A stretch of DNA of 64,000 nucleotides from Curtobacterium sp. Leaf261 (GCF_001422205.1 NZ_LMMJ01000001.1:179591-243590), one strand, 5' to 3'; counted from the stretch's first letter, positions 8,233 through 17,494 are shown. Notes: generated from the sequence alone by a model not told the origin. Program-made: numbers and translations.

Positions 8233-9363
8233 GTGGGGGATTCCCGATCGAGGCGCGTGCGCCCCTGGTCACGACTCGTCGCCGTCGGCGTGCTGTCCGT
8301 GCTCGCCATGACGGCCGTGTTCGTGGCGGTGGACGTCAGGACGACCGCCGACGCCGCCGGCCGCGAGCTCCTCGCGAACGGGGCCTCCGTCGCCAGGACC
8401 CCGGTGCCGGAACCGACCCACGACCGGCGGCACGGTGCGCACCGGGACCGGGGCGCGCCTCCCGGCTCGGACCCCGACCGCTTCCAGCGGTTCCGGCTGG
8501 GGGGCGCGGAGGGCGCCACCCTCCGCCCGAACCGCGACGACCTCGCGGCGCGGAGCGTCGCGAACGGTCCGCTGCTGCTGTTCCTGCCCGCGACACGGGC
8601 GCAGCCGTCCGACTACACCGAGTTCCTCTCGGCGGCCACGGCGTCCGGCTACCACGTGATCGGTCTCGACTACTGGAACCTCGGACGGACGCTGTCGCGG
8701 ACCTGCGGGGGACATCCGCACTGCTACACCGCGGTCCAGCGGAACCGGTTCGACGGCACTGCTGCCTCCAGGCACTCGCGGGTCGACCCGGCCGGGTCGA
8801 TCGTCAACCGGCTCCGCTCGGCCGTACGCCACCTCGACGCTGCGGACCCCGCGGGCGGGTGGGGTCGGTTCGTGCAGGGTGGCCGTGTGCAGTGGCAGGA
8901 CATCGTCGTCGCCGGGCACTCACAGGGCGGCAGCGAGGCGGCGTACATCGGGCACATCCGGAGCGTGCAGGGGGTGCTGATGTTCGGAGCCCCGGCGGTG
9001 TCGCGGGGACAGTCGCACGCGTCGTGGCTCGACCGGCCCGGCCGGACCCCGACCTCGCGGTTCTACGCCCTGGCGCACGTCCACGACGAACTCGGGCGGT
9101 TCATCCGGCCGTCGTGGCGATCGCTCGCGCTCGAGGGTGCTCGCCGGCCGTTCGTCACCCGTTCCGGCACGCCGATCACCGATCCGCACGTGATCGAGAC
9201 CACGGTGCCGGTCCCGTTCGGACGCCGCGCGCACTCGATCGTCGTCAGCGACGGCACCCCGAGGGACGCGGCGGGGAACCCGGTGCTGCTGCCGGTGTGG
9301 GAGTGGATGCTCGGGCGGTTCGCGGTGCCGCTCGTGCACCCGGAGCCGGCCACGGACGAGTAG
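8233..9363 (+). CDS. Membrane-anchored serine hydrolase (alpha/beta-hydrolase-like), copy 1
   Basis: A 376-residue protein with one N-terminal hydrophobic segment (about residues 12-31, LVAVGVLSVLAMTAVFVAV), giving a signal anchor or signal peptide, then an alpha/beta-hydrolase-like domain. The nucleophile elbow AGHSQGG has Ser230. A conserved HS pair near the C-terminus (RRAHSIVVSDGTP) may supply the catalytic His. The start is set at the GTG at 8233 because AAAGAGGA lies 6 nt upstream; an in-frame GTG at 8212 is the alternative. It is a clear paralogue of the next gene, sharing for example FLPATRA, GLDYWNLG and VQRNRFDGT. Exact substrate unknown. The active site is predicted to face outside the cell. 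Confidence 0.75.
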   Translation: MGDSRSRRVRPWSRLVAVGVLSVLAMTAVFVAVDVRTTADAAGRELLANGASVARTPVPEPTHDRRHGAHRDRGAPPGSDPDRFQRFRLGGAEGATLRPNRDDLAARSVANGPLLLFLPATRAQPSDYTEFLSAATASGYHVIGLDYWNLGRTLSRTCGGHPHCYTAVQRNRFDGTAASRHSRVDPAGSIVNRLRSAVRHLDAADPAGGWGRFVQGGRVQWQDIVVAGHSQGGSEAAYIGHIRSVQGVLMFGAPAVSRGQSHASWLDRPGRTPTSRFYALAHVHDELGRFIRPSWRSLALEGARRPFVTRSGTPITDPHVIETTVPVPFGRRAHSIVVSDGTPRDAAGNPVLLPVWEWMLGRFAVPLVHPEPATDE

Positions 9364-9460
9364 CTGGCCGGAAGCCGGCGCCCAGCGTCCTCACGGCGGA
9401 CGGCCGCCCATCCTGAGAGCCGCGGACGGTCCCTCACGGAGCCTGCCCGTGTCCGCTGGA

Positions 9461-9466
9461 TAGCCT
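9461..9466 (+). promoter_or_regulatory. -10 hexamer of a probable leaderless promoter for hydrolase copy 2
   Basis: TAGCCT ends 6 nt before the GTG start at 9473. Confidence 0.5.
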
Positions 9467-9472
9467 GACCTC

Positions 9473-10585
9473 GTGCGATCCGTCCTGCCGAGGTTCCTCC
9501 GCGTCCCGCTCGCGGTGGTCGTCGTCCTCGCGATCATCATCGCGGTGTTCGTCGCGGTCGATCGGCGCCAGGACGCCCACGATCCGGCCGCCGCGCGGTC
9601 GTCGGCGCCGTCCGGGGCACTCGGACACGTGCCGGTCCCGGACGTCGACCGCGACTTCACGCGGTTCCGCATCGGAGCGATCGACGGCAACCGGCTGACC
9701 CCGAACAAGACCGACTTCGCCGCGCGGACGGTCGACGACGGCCCGCTGATGCTCTTCCTGCCCGCGACCAGGGCCAAGCCCGCCGACTACCAGCTCTTCC
9801 TGTCGACGGCGACGGCCGCCGGCTACCACGTGCTCGGTCTCGACTACTGGAACCTCGGGACGACGCTCTCCGGCACGTGCGAGGCGGACCCCCGGTGCTA
9901 CTCCGAGGTGCAGCGGAACCGCTTCGACGGGACCGACTCGTCGCGGTACAGCGACGTCGGACCCGTCGGTTCGATCACGTCGCGCTTCCGGGACGCGATC
10001 GCACACCTGTCCACAGCGGACCCCGCGGGTGGCTGGTCGCGCTTCGTCGCGCCGGACGGTGCGATCCAGTGGTCGGACATCGTCGTCGCGGGCCACTCCC
10101 AGGGCGGGGGCGAGGCGGCCTACATCTCCCACATCCGGCCGGTGCTCGGTGCGCTGATGTTCTCGTCGCCCGTGGAGTCGGACGGGTCCTTCCACGCCGC
10201 GTGGATGGACCACCCGGGCGTGACGCCGACGTCGAGGATGTACTCCCTCGACGACGTCCGCGACGTCTTCGGTCCGCGGATCCGCGGATCCTGGAGGGTG
10301 CTCGGGCTCGACGGACCGCACGGCCCCTACATGACGACGACCACCGCCCCGCCCGCCGATCGGACGACACATGCGATCCTGACGCGGCTCGACGTCGGCG
10401 ACCCCGACCAGTCGCACTCGCTGACGATCGACGACTCGACCCCGCTCGCGGCGAACGGGTCCCCGAGGATGCTCCCGCTCTGGGAGTGGATGCTCCGGCG
10501 GTTCCCCCTCCCGGACGTCCACCAGGGCGAGGGAGCCGCGGATCCGTCGACCACTCCTGCTCCCACACCATCCGCCGGGTCATAG
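9473..10585 (+). CDS. Membrane-anchored serine hydrolase (alpha/beta-hydrolase-like), copy 2
   Basis: A 370-residue paralogue of the preceding protein with the same design: an N-terminal hydrophobic anchor (about residues 8-24), a variable linker, then the hydrolase domain with AGHSQGG (Ser209), a CEADPRCY pair of cysteines matching CGGHPHCY in copy 1, and the C-terminal SHSLTIDDSTP and LPLWEWML segments. The two cysteines could form a disulphide if the domain is exported. The pair arose by tandem duplication followed by divergence. Each copy appears to have its own translation signals: copy 1 has a Shine-Dalgarno sequence, copy 2 looks leaderless. Substrate unknown. Confidence 0.75.
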   Translation: MRSVLPRFLRVPLAVVVVLAIIIAVFVAVDRRQDAHDPAAARSSAPSGALGHVPVPDVDRDFTRFRIGAIDGNRLTPNKTDFAARTVDDGPLMLFLPATRAKPADYQLFLSTATAAGYHVLGLDYWNLGTTLSGTCEADPRCYSEVQRNRFDGTDSSRYSDVGPVGSITSRFRDAIAHLSTADPAGGWSRFVAPDGAIQWSDIVVAGHSQGGGEAAYISHIRPVLGALMFSSPVESDGSFHAAWMDHPGVTPTSRMYSLDDVRDVFGPRIRGSWRVLGLDGPHGPYMTTTTAPPADRTTHAILTRLDVGDPDQSHSLTIDDSTPLAANGSPRMLPLWEWMLRRFPLPDVHQGEGAADPSTTPAPTPSAGS

Positions 10586-10595
10586 GAATCAGCAA

Positions 10596-10601
10596 TACGA
10601 T
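10596..10601 (+). promoter_or_regulatory. -10 hexamer of a probable leaderless promoter for the acyl-CoA ligase gene
   Basis: TACGAT ends 6 nt before the GTG at 10608. Confidence 0.5.
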
Positions 10602-10607
10602 GATCCC

Positions 10608-12137
10608 GTGCAGCACGATGCCGAACGCCCCGCGGTGACCGAAGCCGTCTCGGACGACGAGTCCCTGATCGAACTCGTCCGGCGTCGGGGCGACACGTCG
10701 CCGGACCACCCGTTCCTCGAAGACGCCCGATCCGACCGTGCACTGACCTACGGCGGGTTCGCCGATGCCGTGAGCACGTGGACGTCCACCTTCGACGCGC
10801 TCGACATCGCCCCGTCGGGCGGCGTGCTCGTCGACGTCGGCGACCCCCTGTCGTTCGCGGTCGTGCACGTCGCGGCGCTGGCCTCCGGTCGACGGTCGAT
10901 CCCGGTCGACACGGGTCAGCCCGTCTCCGAGCCCGCTCGACTCGCGGAACTCCTGCGGGGCGCATCGCTCGTCGTGTCCGACCGGGACGAGGACGCCACC
11001 ATCGACGGGGTGCCCGCGGCGCGCATCGATCCGGCGTCGTTCGCGGTCGTCGGCCTCCGCGGCGGCTCGGTGCCGCCGAGCAACCCGGACGCCCTGGACA
11101 CCGGATCGGTCGTGCTCTTCACCTCCGGGTCCACCGGGACCCCGAAGGGTGTCGAGCTGCCGGAGCCCCAGCTCATGTTCGTCGCCAGGGCCGTGGCGGA
11201 CCACAACGCGATGACCGATCGGGACCGCGGCTTCAACTCCCTCCCGCTCTTCCACGTCAACGCCGAGGTGGTCGGCGTCCTGAGCACGCTCGTCGCCGGA
11301 GCGACCCTGGTGCTCGACCGACGGTTCCGTCGGACGGGGTTCTGGGAGCTCCTCGCCGAACGACGCATCACCTGGCTGAACGCCGTCCCCGCGGTGCTCG
11401 CGGTCCTCGCCAAGACCGGACCGCTCGATCTGCCCGCCGGCCTCCGGTTCGTCCGGAGCGCGTCCGCGCCCCTGCCGGACCCGGTCCGAGAGGCCCTCGG
11501 CGACACCCCGCTCGTGATCAGCTGGGGGATGACCGAGGGCGCGAGCCAGATCACCGCGACCCCGCTCGGCGCATCGCCCCGTGCCGGCTCCGTCGGGGTC
11601 CCGGTCGGGTCGGAGGTCGAGGTCCGTGGCGACGACGGCGCGGTCCTTCCCCCCGGCGAGGTCGGGGCACTCTGGATCCGGGGCCAGGGCATCGTGCACC
11701 GGTACCTGTTCGGTCGCGCCTCGGACCGTTTCGACGACGGGGGCTGGCTCAGCACCGGTGACCTCGGCTCGGTGTCCGAGGACGGCTGGGTGTCACTCGC
11801 CGGTCGGTCGGACGACGTGATCAACCGCGGCGGCGAGAAGGTCTACCCGTCCGAGGTCGAGGACGTCCTGCTCGGGGACGCCCGCGTGCTCGAGGCCGTC
11901 GTCGTGGGACGGCCGGACCCGATCCTGGGACACGTCCCGATCGCCTACGTCATCGCCCAGCCGGGTGACGAGGACATCGACGCCGATGCCTTCACCGCGG
12001 AGCTCGCCGACCGTTGCGTCGCGCACCTCACCCGGTTCCGTCGCCCGGTCGAGATCATCATGGTGCCGGACCTGCCCCGGGCACCGACCGGCAAGGTGCA
12101 GCGCGCCAGGGTGCGTGCGATGGCGACCACCGACTGA
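10608..12137 (+). CDS. AMP-forming acyl-CoA synthetase/ligase
   Basis: A 509-residue member of the adenylate-forming (ANL) superfamily, which activates a carboxylic acid as acyl-AMP and then transfers it to CoA. Core motifs are intact: FTSGSTGTPKGVE (about residues 170-182), SWGMTEGAS, GWLSTGDLG, the hinge region around RSDDVINRGGEKVYPSEVE, and the catalytic lysine in PTGKVQRARV near the C-terminus. The acid used cannot be named. It lies between the two hydrolases and a membrane acyltransferase, so it could supply acyl-CoA to the latter (inference). The GTG start follows a close -10 hexamer; a downstream in-frame GTG (10635) is the alternative. Confidence 0.9.
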   Translation: MQHDAERPAVTEAVSDDESLIELVRRRGDTSPDHPFLEDARSDRALTYGGFADAVSTWTSTFDALDIAPSGGVLVDVGDPLSFAVVHVAALASGRRSIPVDTGQPVSEPARLAELLRGASLVVSDRDEDATIDGVPAARIDPASFAVVGLRGGSVPPSNPDALDTGSVVLFTSGSTGTPKGVELPEPQLMFVARAVADHNAMTDRDRGFNSLPLFHVNAEVVGVLSTLVAGATLVLDRRFRRTGFWELLAERRITWLNAVPAVLAVLAKTGPLDLPAGLRFVRSASAPLPDPVREALGDTPLVISWGMTEGASQITATPLGASPRAGSVGVPVGSEVEVRGDDGAVLPPGEVGALWIRGQGIVHRYLFGRASDRFDDGGWLSTGDLGSVSEDGWVSLAGRSDDVINRGGEKVYPSEVEDVLLGDARVLEAVVVGRPDPILGHVPIAYVIAQPGDEDIDADAFTAELADRCVAHLTRFRRPVEIIMVPDLPRAPTGKVQRARVRAMATTD

Positions 12138-12154
12138 CCCGTCGACCGGAACGC

Positions 12155-12188
12155 GGCCCGCTGCCGGACGTGGCCCGCTGCCGGACGC
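12155..12188. repeat. 17-bp tandem repeat, two copies
   Basis: GGCCCGCTGCCGGACG(T/C) occurs twice in a row in the gap after the acyl-CoA ligase gene. The unit is not a multiple of three and the tract is non-coding. Confidence 0.8.
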
Positions 12189-12214
12189 GACACCGGGCGC
12201 ACGTGCCGCGCCGT

Positions 12215-12226
12215 TCCTCCAGTCCG
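12215..12226. repeat. Dispersed GCCTCC(A)GTCCG-type element, single copy
   Basis: TCCTCCAGTCCG, one unpaired copy of the repeat motif, between the acyl-CoA ligase and acyltransferase genes. Confidence 0.6.
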
Positions 12227-12274
12227 ACGGTCACCGCCACATGGCGGACGCGGCCCGCTCATCGGATCCTGCCG

Positions 12275-12280
12275 TAGCCT
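12275..12280 (+). promoter_or_regulatory. -10 hexamer of a probable leaderless promoter for the acyltransferase gene
   Basis: TAGCCT ends 6 nt before the GTG at 12287. Confidence 0.55.
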
Positions 12281-12286
12281 TGGGCG

Positions 12287-13786
12287 GTGCAGCAGCCCGT
12301 CCACACCCCGCCGTCGACCGGCGCCCCCGTGACCACGCCGACCATGCGGAACGGTCGTCCGCGGCACCTCTACGAGGTCGACGTCCTCCGGATCCTGACC
12401 TTCGCGTGCGTCATCGGGGTGCACACGACGTCGCACACGACGGCGCCTGACAACCACTTCTACTTCGCGGCGCTCGCGCTGCTGCACTTCACGCGGCTCG
12501 TCTTCTTCTCGCTCACGGCGTTCGTGCTCGTGTACAGCTACACGCTCCGACCGCGGCCGATGTCCGAGTTCTGGCCGAAACGGTTCCTGCTCGTCGGCGT
12601 GCCGTACCTCGCGTGGTCGTTCGTCTACGTCCTGTCCGCGTGGCTCATCAGCTCGACCACCCGTGGCGACGTCCCGACCCTCGTCACCACGTTCGCGCAC
12701 GGTGTCGTGTCCGGTACATCCTGGTACCACCTGTACTTCCTGCTCGTGACGATGCAGGTCTACCTGCTGCTGCCGGCGATCATGTGGCTCGTCCGGAAGA
12801 CCCGCGGGCACCACTGGACGCTGGTGTTCGTGGCGCTGGCGGTCAACCTCGCCGTGTACTCCGTCTACAAGTACAACTACGACGCGTTCGGCGGCTTCCA
12901 CGGCTACACGAAGCAGTTCTTCTTCATGTACGTGTTCTTCATCGTGTCCGGGGCGGTCGCGGCCGACCACGCCGAGGCGTTCCTCACCTGGGTCCGTGTC
13001 AAGCGCCGCCTCATCGGCTGGATCGTCCTGGCCACGGCACTCGCGACCCTGCTCGTCTGGTGGCTGCAGATCGTCGTGCGGGGTGACTCGCTCTACGCCG
13101 CCGGGACGCCGAACCAGCCGATCCAGGTCATCTGGAGCACGGTCGTCGGGCTCGGGTTCCTCGCGCTCGGAGCGGGGTGGGCCGATCGTCGGGACCCGGA
13201 CAGCCGCCTCGCCAAGATCATCGACTACGGCTCGGACCGGTCGTTCGGCATCTTCCTGAGCCACCCGTTCGTCATCTGGATCCTGCTCTACGGGGATAGC
13301 TGGATGGAGCGGCACGTCCCACAGCCCTGGCTCACGCCCGTCATGTACGTGCTCGTCGTGATCGGTGCCGTGGCGGTCACCGAGCTCTTCCGCTGGACGC
13401 CGCTCAGCGTGCCGCTCACGGGTCGGCCCTCGCTCGGATCGCGGAAGGCCCGTGCCGCGCGTCGCGCGAAGGCGGCCGCTGCCGGCGCTGCGGCCGCGTC
13501 GGCCGGCACCGCGTCCGTCGCGACGGCCGGGTCGGCCGGTACCGCGTCCGTCGCGACGGCCGGTACCGCGTCCGGACTGGAGGCGCGACCCGCGTCCGCA
13601 GACCAGCCGTCGGTCGGCGACGTGGCCGGTTCCGGCACCGTCGCGGGGCCCTCGGACGCAGCTCCCGATGCCGATGTCGCTGGTGGAGCCGCAGACGCGG
13701 TGCCGCCGACGGGTGAGCCCCTCGAACCGGACGATGCCCTCGTGGGGGAGACCGACGACGTCGGGAAGCCCTACCCGCGTTCCTGA
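12287..13786 (+). CDS. Membrane acyltransferase (acyltransferase family 3)
   Basis: A 499-residue integral membrane protein of the acyltransferase-3 family (OafA/YrhL-like), which transfers acyl groups such as acetyl onto cell-surface sugars or lipids. The N-terminal signature YEVDVLRILTFACVIGVHT (about 25-43) has the conserved Arg and His. About ten hydrophobic segments follow up to residue 370. The last ~115 residues are a low-complexity Ala/Ser/Thr/Val tail that includes an in-frame 33-bp tandem repeat and a copy of the dispersed GGACTGGAGGC element read as SGLEAR; this tail is unlikely to be catalytic. The acceptor is unknown. Confidence 0.88.
   Translation: MQQPVHTPPSTGAPVTTPTMRNGRPRHLYEVDVLRILTFACVIGVHTTSHTTAPDNHFYFAALALLHFTRLVFFSLTAFVLVYSYTLRPRPMSEFWPKRFLLVGVPYLAWSFVYVLSAWLISSTTRGDVPTLVTTFAHGVVSGTSWYHLYFLLVTMQVYLLLPAIMWLVRKTRGHHWTLVFVALAVNLAVYSVYKYNYDAFGGFHGYTKQFFFMYVFFIVSGAVAADHAEAFLTWVRVKRRLIGWIVLATALATLLVWWLQIVVRGDSLYAAGTPNQPIQVIWSTVVGLGFLALGAGWADRRDPDSRLAKIIDYGSDRSFGIFLSHPFVIWILLYGDSWMERHVPQPWLTPVMYVLVVIGAVAVTELFRWTPLSVPLTGRPSLGSRKARAARRAKAAAAGAAAASAGTASVATAGSAGTASVATAGTASGLEARPASADQPSVGDVAGSGTVAGPSDAAPDADVAGGAADAVPPTGEPLEPDDALVGETDDVGKPYPRS
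13498..13575 (+). repeat. 33-bp in-frame tandem repeat in the acyltransferase tail
   Basis: Two 33-bp units (13498-13530, 13531-13563) and a partial third encode an SAGTASVATAG repeat. The tract is followed directly by a GGACTGGAGGC element at about 13573-13584. Confidence 0.85.
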
Positions 13787-13845
13787 GGGGCACCGTGCAT
13801 CCAGGCGGCACCCTGGGTTGCTCCGTCCGGCTGCGGTCAGAACGC

Positions 13846-13898
13846 CCGGTTCGGGACAGCCGGCCCGGGAACGAGTCCGTCCTGGTGTCCCGAACCGG
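13846..13898. terminator. Bidirectional terminator-like hairpin between convergent genes
   Basis: Perfect 13-bp arms CCGGTTCGGGACA (13846-13858) and complement (13886-13898) with a 27-nt loop. It lies between the convergent acyltransferase and MFS transporter genes. No U-rich tail is visible, so the termination role is inferred from position. Confidence 0.65.
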
Positions 13899-13921
13899 TG
13901 GGTGCGACCGGGGTGCGGCGC

Positions 13922-15256
13922 TCAGTGCGTCGTCTGCTCCGCCTTCGGGATGCCGACCTCGAGGACACCGTCGGTGACGGTCAGGCGCTTGGGCTTCATG
14001 AACCACGCGACCACCGCGGCGGCACCGAGGAGCACGCAGGACAGGGCGAAGGGCAGTTGCCACCCCGAGGCGTCGATGAGCAGACCGAAGATGATCGGCG
14101 AGAGCACGCCGGCGATGCCGAACCCGGTGTTCATGAAGCCCGACGCCGTACCGGACCACTGCGGTGCGACGTCCATCGGGATCGCCCAGAGGTTCGCGTT
14201 GCAGAGTTCGAGGAAGAAGAACGACAGCGCGAGCGAGATCGCCGCGACCAGGAGTCCCTGACCGATCACGAGGGGGATCAGGCAGACCAGCGACCCGCCG
14301 AGACCCACCACGAGGATGATCCGACGTGCGTGCCGCGAGTCGCCCCCGCGGTGGATGATCCGGTCGCTGAGCATCCCACCGACGGTGTCCCCGACGACCC
14401 CGGCGAGCAGGATCAGCGTGGTGAAGAGCGCGAAGCTGCCGATGGGGAGCTTGTACGTGTCGCTGAGGAACGTCGGGAGCCAGGTGAGGAACACCCAGAG
14501 GGTCCAGCCGTAGCCGAAGTCGACGAAGGTGACGGGGAGGATCTGCTTCGCCAGCGGCCACCACGGCACCGGCGGGCGGGTCGCGCGCGTCTCCACCGGC
14601 GGGAGCTCAGCGATCTCTTCGGCCTGGATACCGGGGTAGGTCTCGGGCTTGTCGCGGAAGAAGAAGAACCAGCAGATGCCCCAGGCGATCGAGAGGATCG
14701 CGGTCGTGAAGAACGCCCAGCGCCACTCACCGCTCCAGGCGATGACGCCCGCGACGAGCAGCGGTGCGAGGGCGTTGCCGAGGCGGGCCGCGGAGTGCAC
14801 GACGCCCTGCGCGAAGCCGTTCCGGTCGCGGGGGATCCACCGGCTCATCGCCTGGGTCGCCGTCGGGAACGCCGCCGCCTCACCGAGACCGAGGAGGACC
14901 CGGGCCGCGAACAGCGACCAGAAGCCCACGGCGAACCCGGTGAGGAGCGTGGCGACGCCCATCACCATCGTGATGACGAACAGGGCCCGACGAGGTCCGA
15001 CCTTCTCGCCCACGAGACCGCCGAAGACCTGCAGGAACGCGTAGGGGATCGAGAACGCCGCGATGATCACACCGGCGGTCGCGTCGTTGAACCCGAACTC
15101 CGCCTTGATGTGCGGCAGCGCGGTGGAGATGTTGGTCCGGTCGATGTACGAGATGGCGTACATGACACAGAGCATGATGAGCACGCGGCCGCGGACTCGG
15201 CCACGGAGCGGGGTGGCAGCCCGGGGCGGGGCAGCGGGAGCGGGAGCAGTGGTCAT
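13922..15256 (-). CDS. MFS transporter, anion:cation symporter-like
   Basis: A 444-residue major facilitator with about twelve membrane segments. The N-terminal stretch with YISYIDRTNIS-like residues (YAISYIDRTNISTALP, about 34-49) is typical of the anion:cation symporter family, whose members import organic acids such as tartrate, phthalate or sugar acids. The loop after helix 2 carries VGEKVGPRR, the MFS loop motif. ATG is preceded by GAGGA at 5-9 nt. No catabolic genes for a specific acid lie next to it, so the substrate is open. An inverted repeat overlapping its probable promoter may be an operator. Confidence 0.88.
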   Translation of the reverse strand: MTTAPAPAAPPRAATPLRGRVRGRVLIMLCVMYAISYIDRTNISTALPHIKAEFGFNDATAGVIIAAFSIPYAFLQVFGGLVGEKVGPRRALFVITMVMGVATLLTGFAVGFWSLFAARVLLGLGEAAAFPTATQAMSRWIPRDRNGFAQGVVHSAARLGNALAPLLVAGVIAWSGEWRWAFFTTAILSIAWGICWFFFFRDKPETYPGIQAEEIAELPPVETRATRPPVPWWPLAKQILPVTFVDFGYGWTLWVFLTWLPTFLSDTYKLPIGSFALFTTLILLAGVVGDTVGGMLSDRIIHRGGDSRHARRIILVVGLGGSLVCLIPLVIGQGLLVAAISLALSFFFLELCNANLWAIPMDVAPQWSGTASGFMNTGFGIAGVLSPIIFGLLIDASGWQLPFALSCVLLGAAAVVAWFMKPKRLTVTDGVLEVGIPKAEQTTH

Positions 15257-15321
15257 GGGGTCCTCGGGACTCGGGGAAGGGTGATCGAGGTCGCTGCTCG
15301 ACCTGAGAGCTGGTCGAGGCT

Positions 15322-15356
15322 ATCGAGCTTTCCTATCAGCCAACTCAGAGCTCGAT
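15322..15356. promoter_or_regulatory. Inverted repeat over the MFS promoter (candidate operator)
   Basis: ATCGAGCT (15322-15329) and AGCTCGAT (15349-15356) flank a minus-strand TTGGCT, and a TAGCCT lies just beyond on the same strand; the pair looks like the promoter of the MFS gene. An IR in this place could bind a repressor. No regulator gene lies next to it. Confidence 0.4.
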
Positions 15357-15409
15357 GGGGCCACGATACGCCCTCGGCGAGCAGCCCTCGCGCTGTCAGT
15401 GGCCACGCC

Positions 15410-15415
15410 TACAGT
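15410..15415 (+). promoter_or_regulatory. -10 hexamer of a probable leaderless promoter for uvrB
   Basis: TACAGT ends 6 nt before the uvrB ATG. I found no LexA-type GAAC...GTTC box in the 160 nt upstream. Confidence 0.55.
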
Positions 15416-15421
15416 TGACGC

Positions 15422-17494
15422 ATGGAACCGACCCGCGCCGTCCGCCCGTTCGAGGTGATCAGCGAGTACTCGCCGAGCGGTGACCAGCCCGCCGCGATCG
15501 CCGAGCTCGCGGGCCGCATCAACGCCGGCGAGACCGATGTCGTGCTCCTCGGCGCCACCGGGACCGGCAAGTCCGCCACGACCGCCTGGCTCATCGAGCA
15601 GGTGCAGCGGCCGACCCTCGTGCTCGCGCACAACAAGACCCTCGCCGCGCAGCTGGCGAACGAGTTCCGGAGCCTGCTCCCGAACAACGCGGTGGAGTAC
15701 TTCGTCTCCTACTACGACTACTACCAGCCCGAGGCCTACGTCCCGCAGACGGACACGTTCATCGAGAAGGACTCGTCGGTCAACGCCGAGGTCGAGCGCC
15801 TCCGCCACTCCACGACCAACTCGCTGCTGAGCCGGCGGGACACCGTGGTGGTGTCGACGGTGTCCTGCATCTACGGCCTCGGGACGCCAGAGCAGTACAT
15901 GAACGCCATGGTCGCGCTCCAGGTCGGCGGCACGATCTCCCGCGACCAGCTCGTCCGCAAGTTCGTCGCCATGCAGTACCAGCGCAACGACGTCGACTTC
16001 GCACGCGGCACGTTCCGCGTCCGGGGCGACACCATCGAGATCATCCCGATGTACGAGGAGCACGCGATCCGCATCGAGATGTTCGGTGACGAGATCGAAG
16101 GCCTCAGCTCACTCCACCCGCTCACCGGGTCCGTCATCGAGAACCTCGATGCCGTCTCGGTGTTCCCGGCCTCGCACTACGTCGCTGCGACGGACGTCAT
16201 GCACCGTGCCATCGAGACGATCAAGGTCGAACTCGCCGAGCGGCTCGCCGAGCTCGACGGCCAGGGCAAGCTCCTCGAGTCGCAGCGCCTCCGGATGCGC
16301 ACGACCTACGACATCGAGATGATGGAGCAGATCGGGTTCTGCAACGGCATCGAGAACTACTCGCGGCACATCGACCAGCGCGCTCCCGGCGAGGCCCCGC
16401 ACTGCCTCATCGACTACTTCGCGGACGACTTCCTGGTCGTCATCGACGAGTCGCACGTCACGGTGCCGCAGATCGGGGCCATGTACGAGGGCGACGCCTC
16501 CCGCAAGCGCACCCTCGTCGAGCACGGCTTCCGGCTCCCGAGCGCACTCGACAACCGACCGCTGACGTGGGAGGAGTTCCTCGGGCGTGTCGGACAGAAG
16601 GTCTACCTGTCGGCGACCCCGGGCCGGTACGAGCTCGGCGTCACCGACAGCGTGGTCGAACAGATCATCCGGCCCACCGGACTCGTCGATCCGCAGATCG
16701 TGGTCAAGCCGAGCGACGGCCAGATCGACGACCTCCTCGAAGAGATCAAGATCCGAGCGGAGCGGAACGAGCGCGTCCTCGTCACGACGCTCACCAAGCG
16801 GATGGCCGAGGAGCTCACGGACTTCCTCGGGAACGCCGGCGTCCGGGTGCGTTACCTGCACTCCGACGTCGACACCCTGAAGCGCGTCGAGCTGCTGACC
16901 GAACTCCGCCAGGGCGTCTACGACGTCCTCATCGGCATCAACCTGCTCCGCGAGGGCCTCGACCTCCCCGAGGTCTCGCTCGTCTCCATCCTCGACGCCG
17001 ACAAAGAGGGGTTCCTGCGCTCCTCGACGTCGCTCATCCAGACGATCGGTCGTGCAGCCCGCAACGTCAGCGGCGAGGTGCACATGTACGCGGACAAGAT
17101 CACCGACTCGATGCGTCAGGCGCTCGACGAGACCGATCGCCGTCGTGAGAAGCAGGTGGCGTACAACCTCGAGCGAGGGATCGATCCGCAGCCGCTCCGC
17201 AAGAAGATCGCGGACATCACCGAGATCCTGGCGAGAGAGGGCGAGGACACCCGCGAACTCCTCGAACGCCGCGGTGCCGGGGACAAGAAGCGTTCGCCCA
17301 CACCGAACCTGCGTCGCGAGGGCATCGCCGGTGAGGGCGCGACGCAGCTCGAGTCGATGATCGGGGACCTGACGGACCAGATGCTGCAGGCATCGGCGGA
17401 GCTCAAGTTCGAGCTCGCGGCACGGCTCCGCGACGAGGTCCAGGACCTCAAGAAGTCACTGCGACAGATGGAGTCGGCCGGCCATGTCCGCTGA
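15422..17494 (+). CDS. uvrB: Excinuclease ABC subunit B
   Basis: A 690-residue DNA-damage-verifying helicase-like subunit of nucleotide excision repair; it receives DNA from UvrA and recruits UvrC. Walker A GATGTGKS is at about residues 43-50, the damage-probing beta-hairpin region [17 protein letters not shown] at about 97-113, the DEAD-like box DESHVT at about 342, and the helicase motif VI region QTIGRAARN at about 540. A C-terminal UVR domain (about 645-685) contacts UvrC. Length is normal. The next gene starts inside its last codons, so the two are translationally linked. Confidence 0.97.
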   Translation: MEPTRAVRPFEVISEYSPSGDQPAAIAELAGRINAGETDVVLLGATGTGKSATTAWLIEQVQRPTLVLAHNKTLAAQLANEFRSLLPNNAVEYFVSYYDYYQPEAYVPQTDTFIEKDSSVNAEVERLRHSTTNSLLSRRDTVVVSTVSCIYGLGTPEQYMNAMVALQVGGTISRDQLVRKFVAMQYQRNDVDFARGTFRVRGDTIEIIPMYEEHAIRIEMFGDEIEGLSSLHPLTGSVIENLDAVSVFPASHYVAATDVMHRAIETIKVELAERLAELDGQGKLLESQRLRMRTTYDIEMMEQIGFCNGIENYSRHIDQRAPGEAPHCLIDYFADDFLVVIDESHVTVPQIGAMYEGDASRKRTLVEHGFRLPSALDNRPLTWEEFLGRVGQKVYLSATPGRYELGVTDSVVEQIIRPTGLVDPQIVVKPSDGQIDDLLEEIKIRAERNERVLVTTLTKRMAEELTDFLGNAGVRVRYLHSDVDTLKRVELLTELRQGVYDVLIGINLLREGLDLPEVSLVSILDADKEGFLRSSTSLIQTIGRAARNVSGEVHMYADKITDSMRQALDETDRRREKQVAYNLERGIDPQPLRKKIADITEILAREGEDTRELLERRGAGDKKRSPTPNLRREGIAGEGATQLESMIGDLTDQMLQASAELKFELAARLRDEVQDLKKSLRQMESAGHVR

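Noticed and set aside
8140..15256. Genomic island or prophage by composition
   Set aside because: The block has GC content and codon use like its neighbours and no integrase, transposase or tRNA-end repeats, so only gene content suggests it is accessory.
15257..15421. SOS (LexA) box upstream of uvrB
   Set aside because: uvrB is often SOS-regulated, but no GAAC-N4-GTTC-type palindrome is present in the gap.
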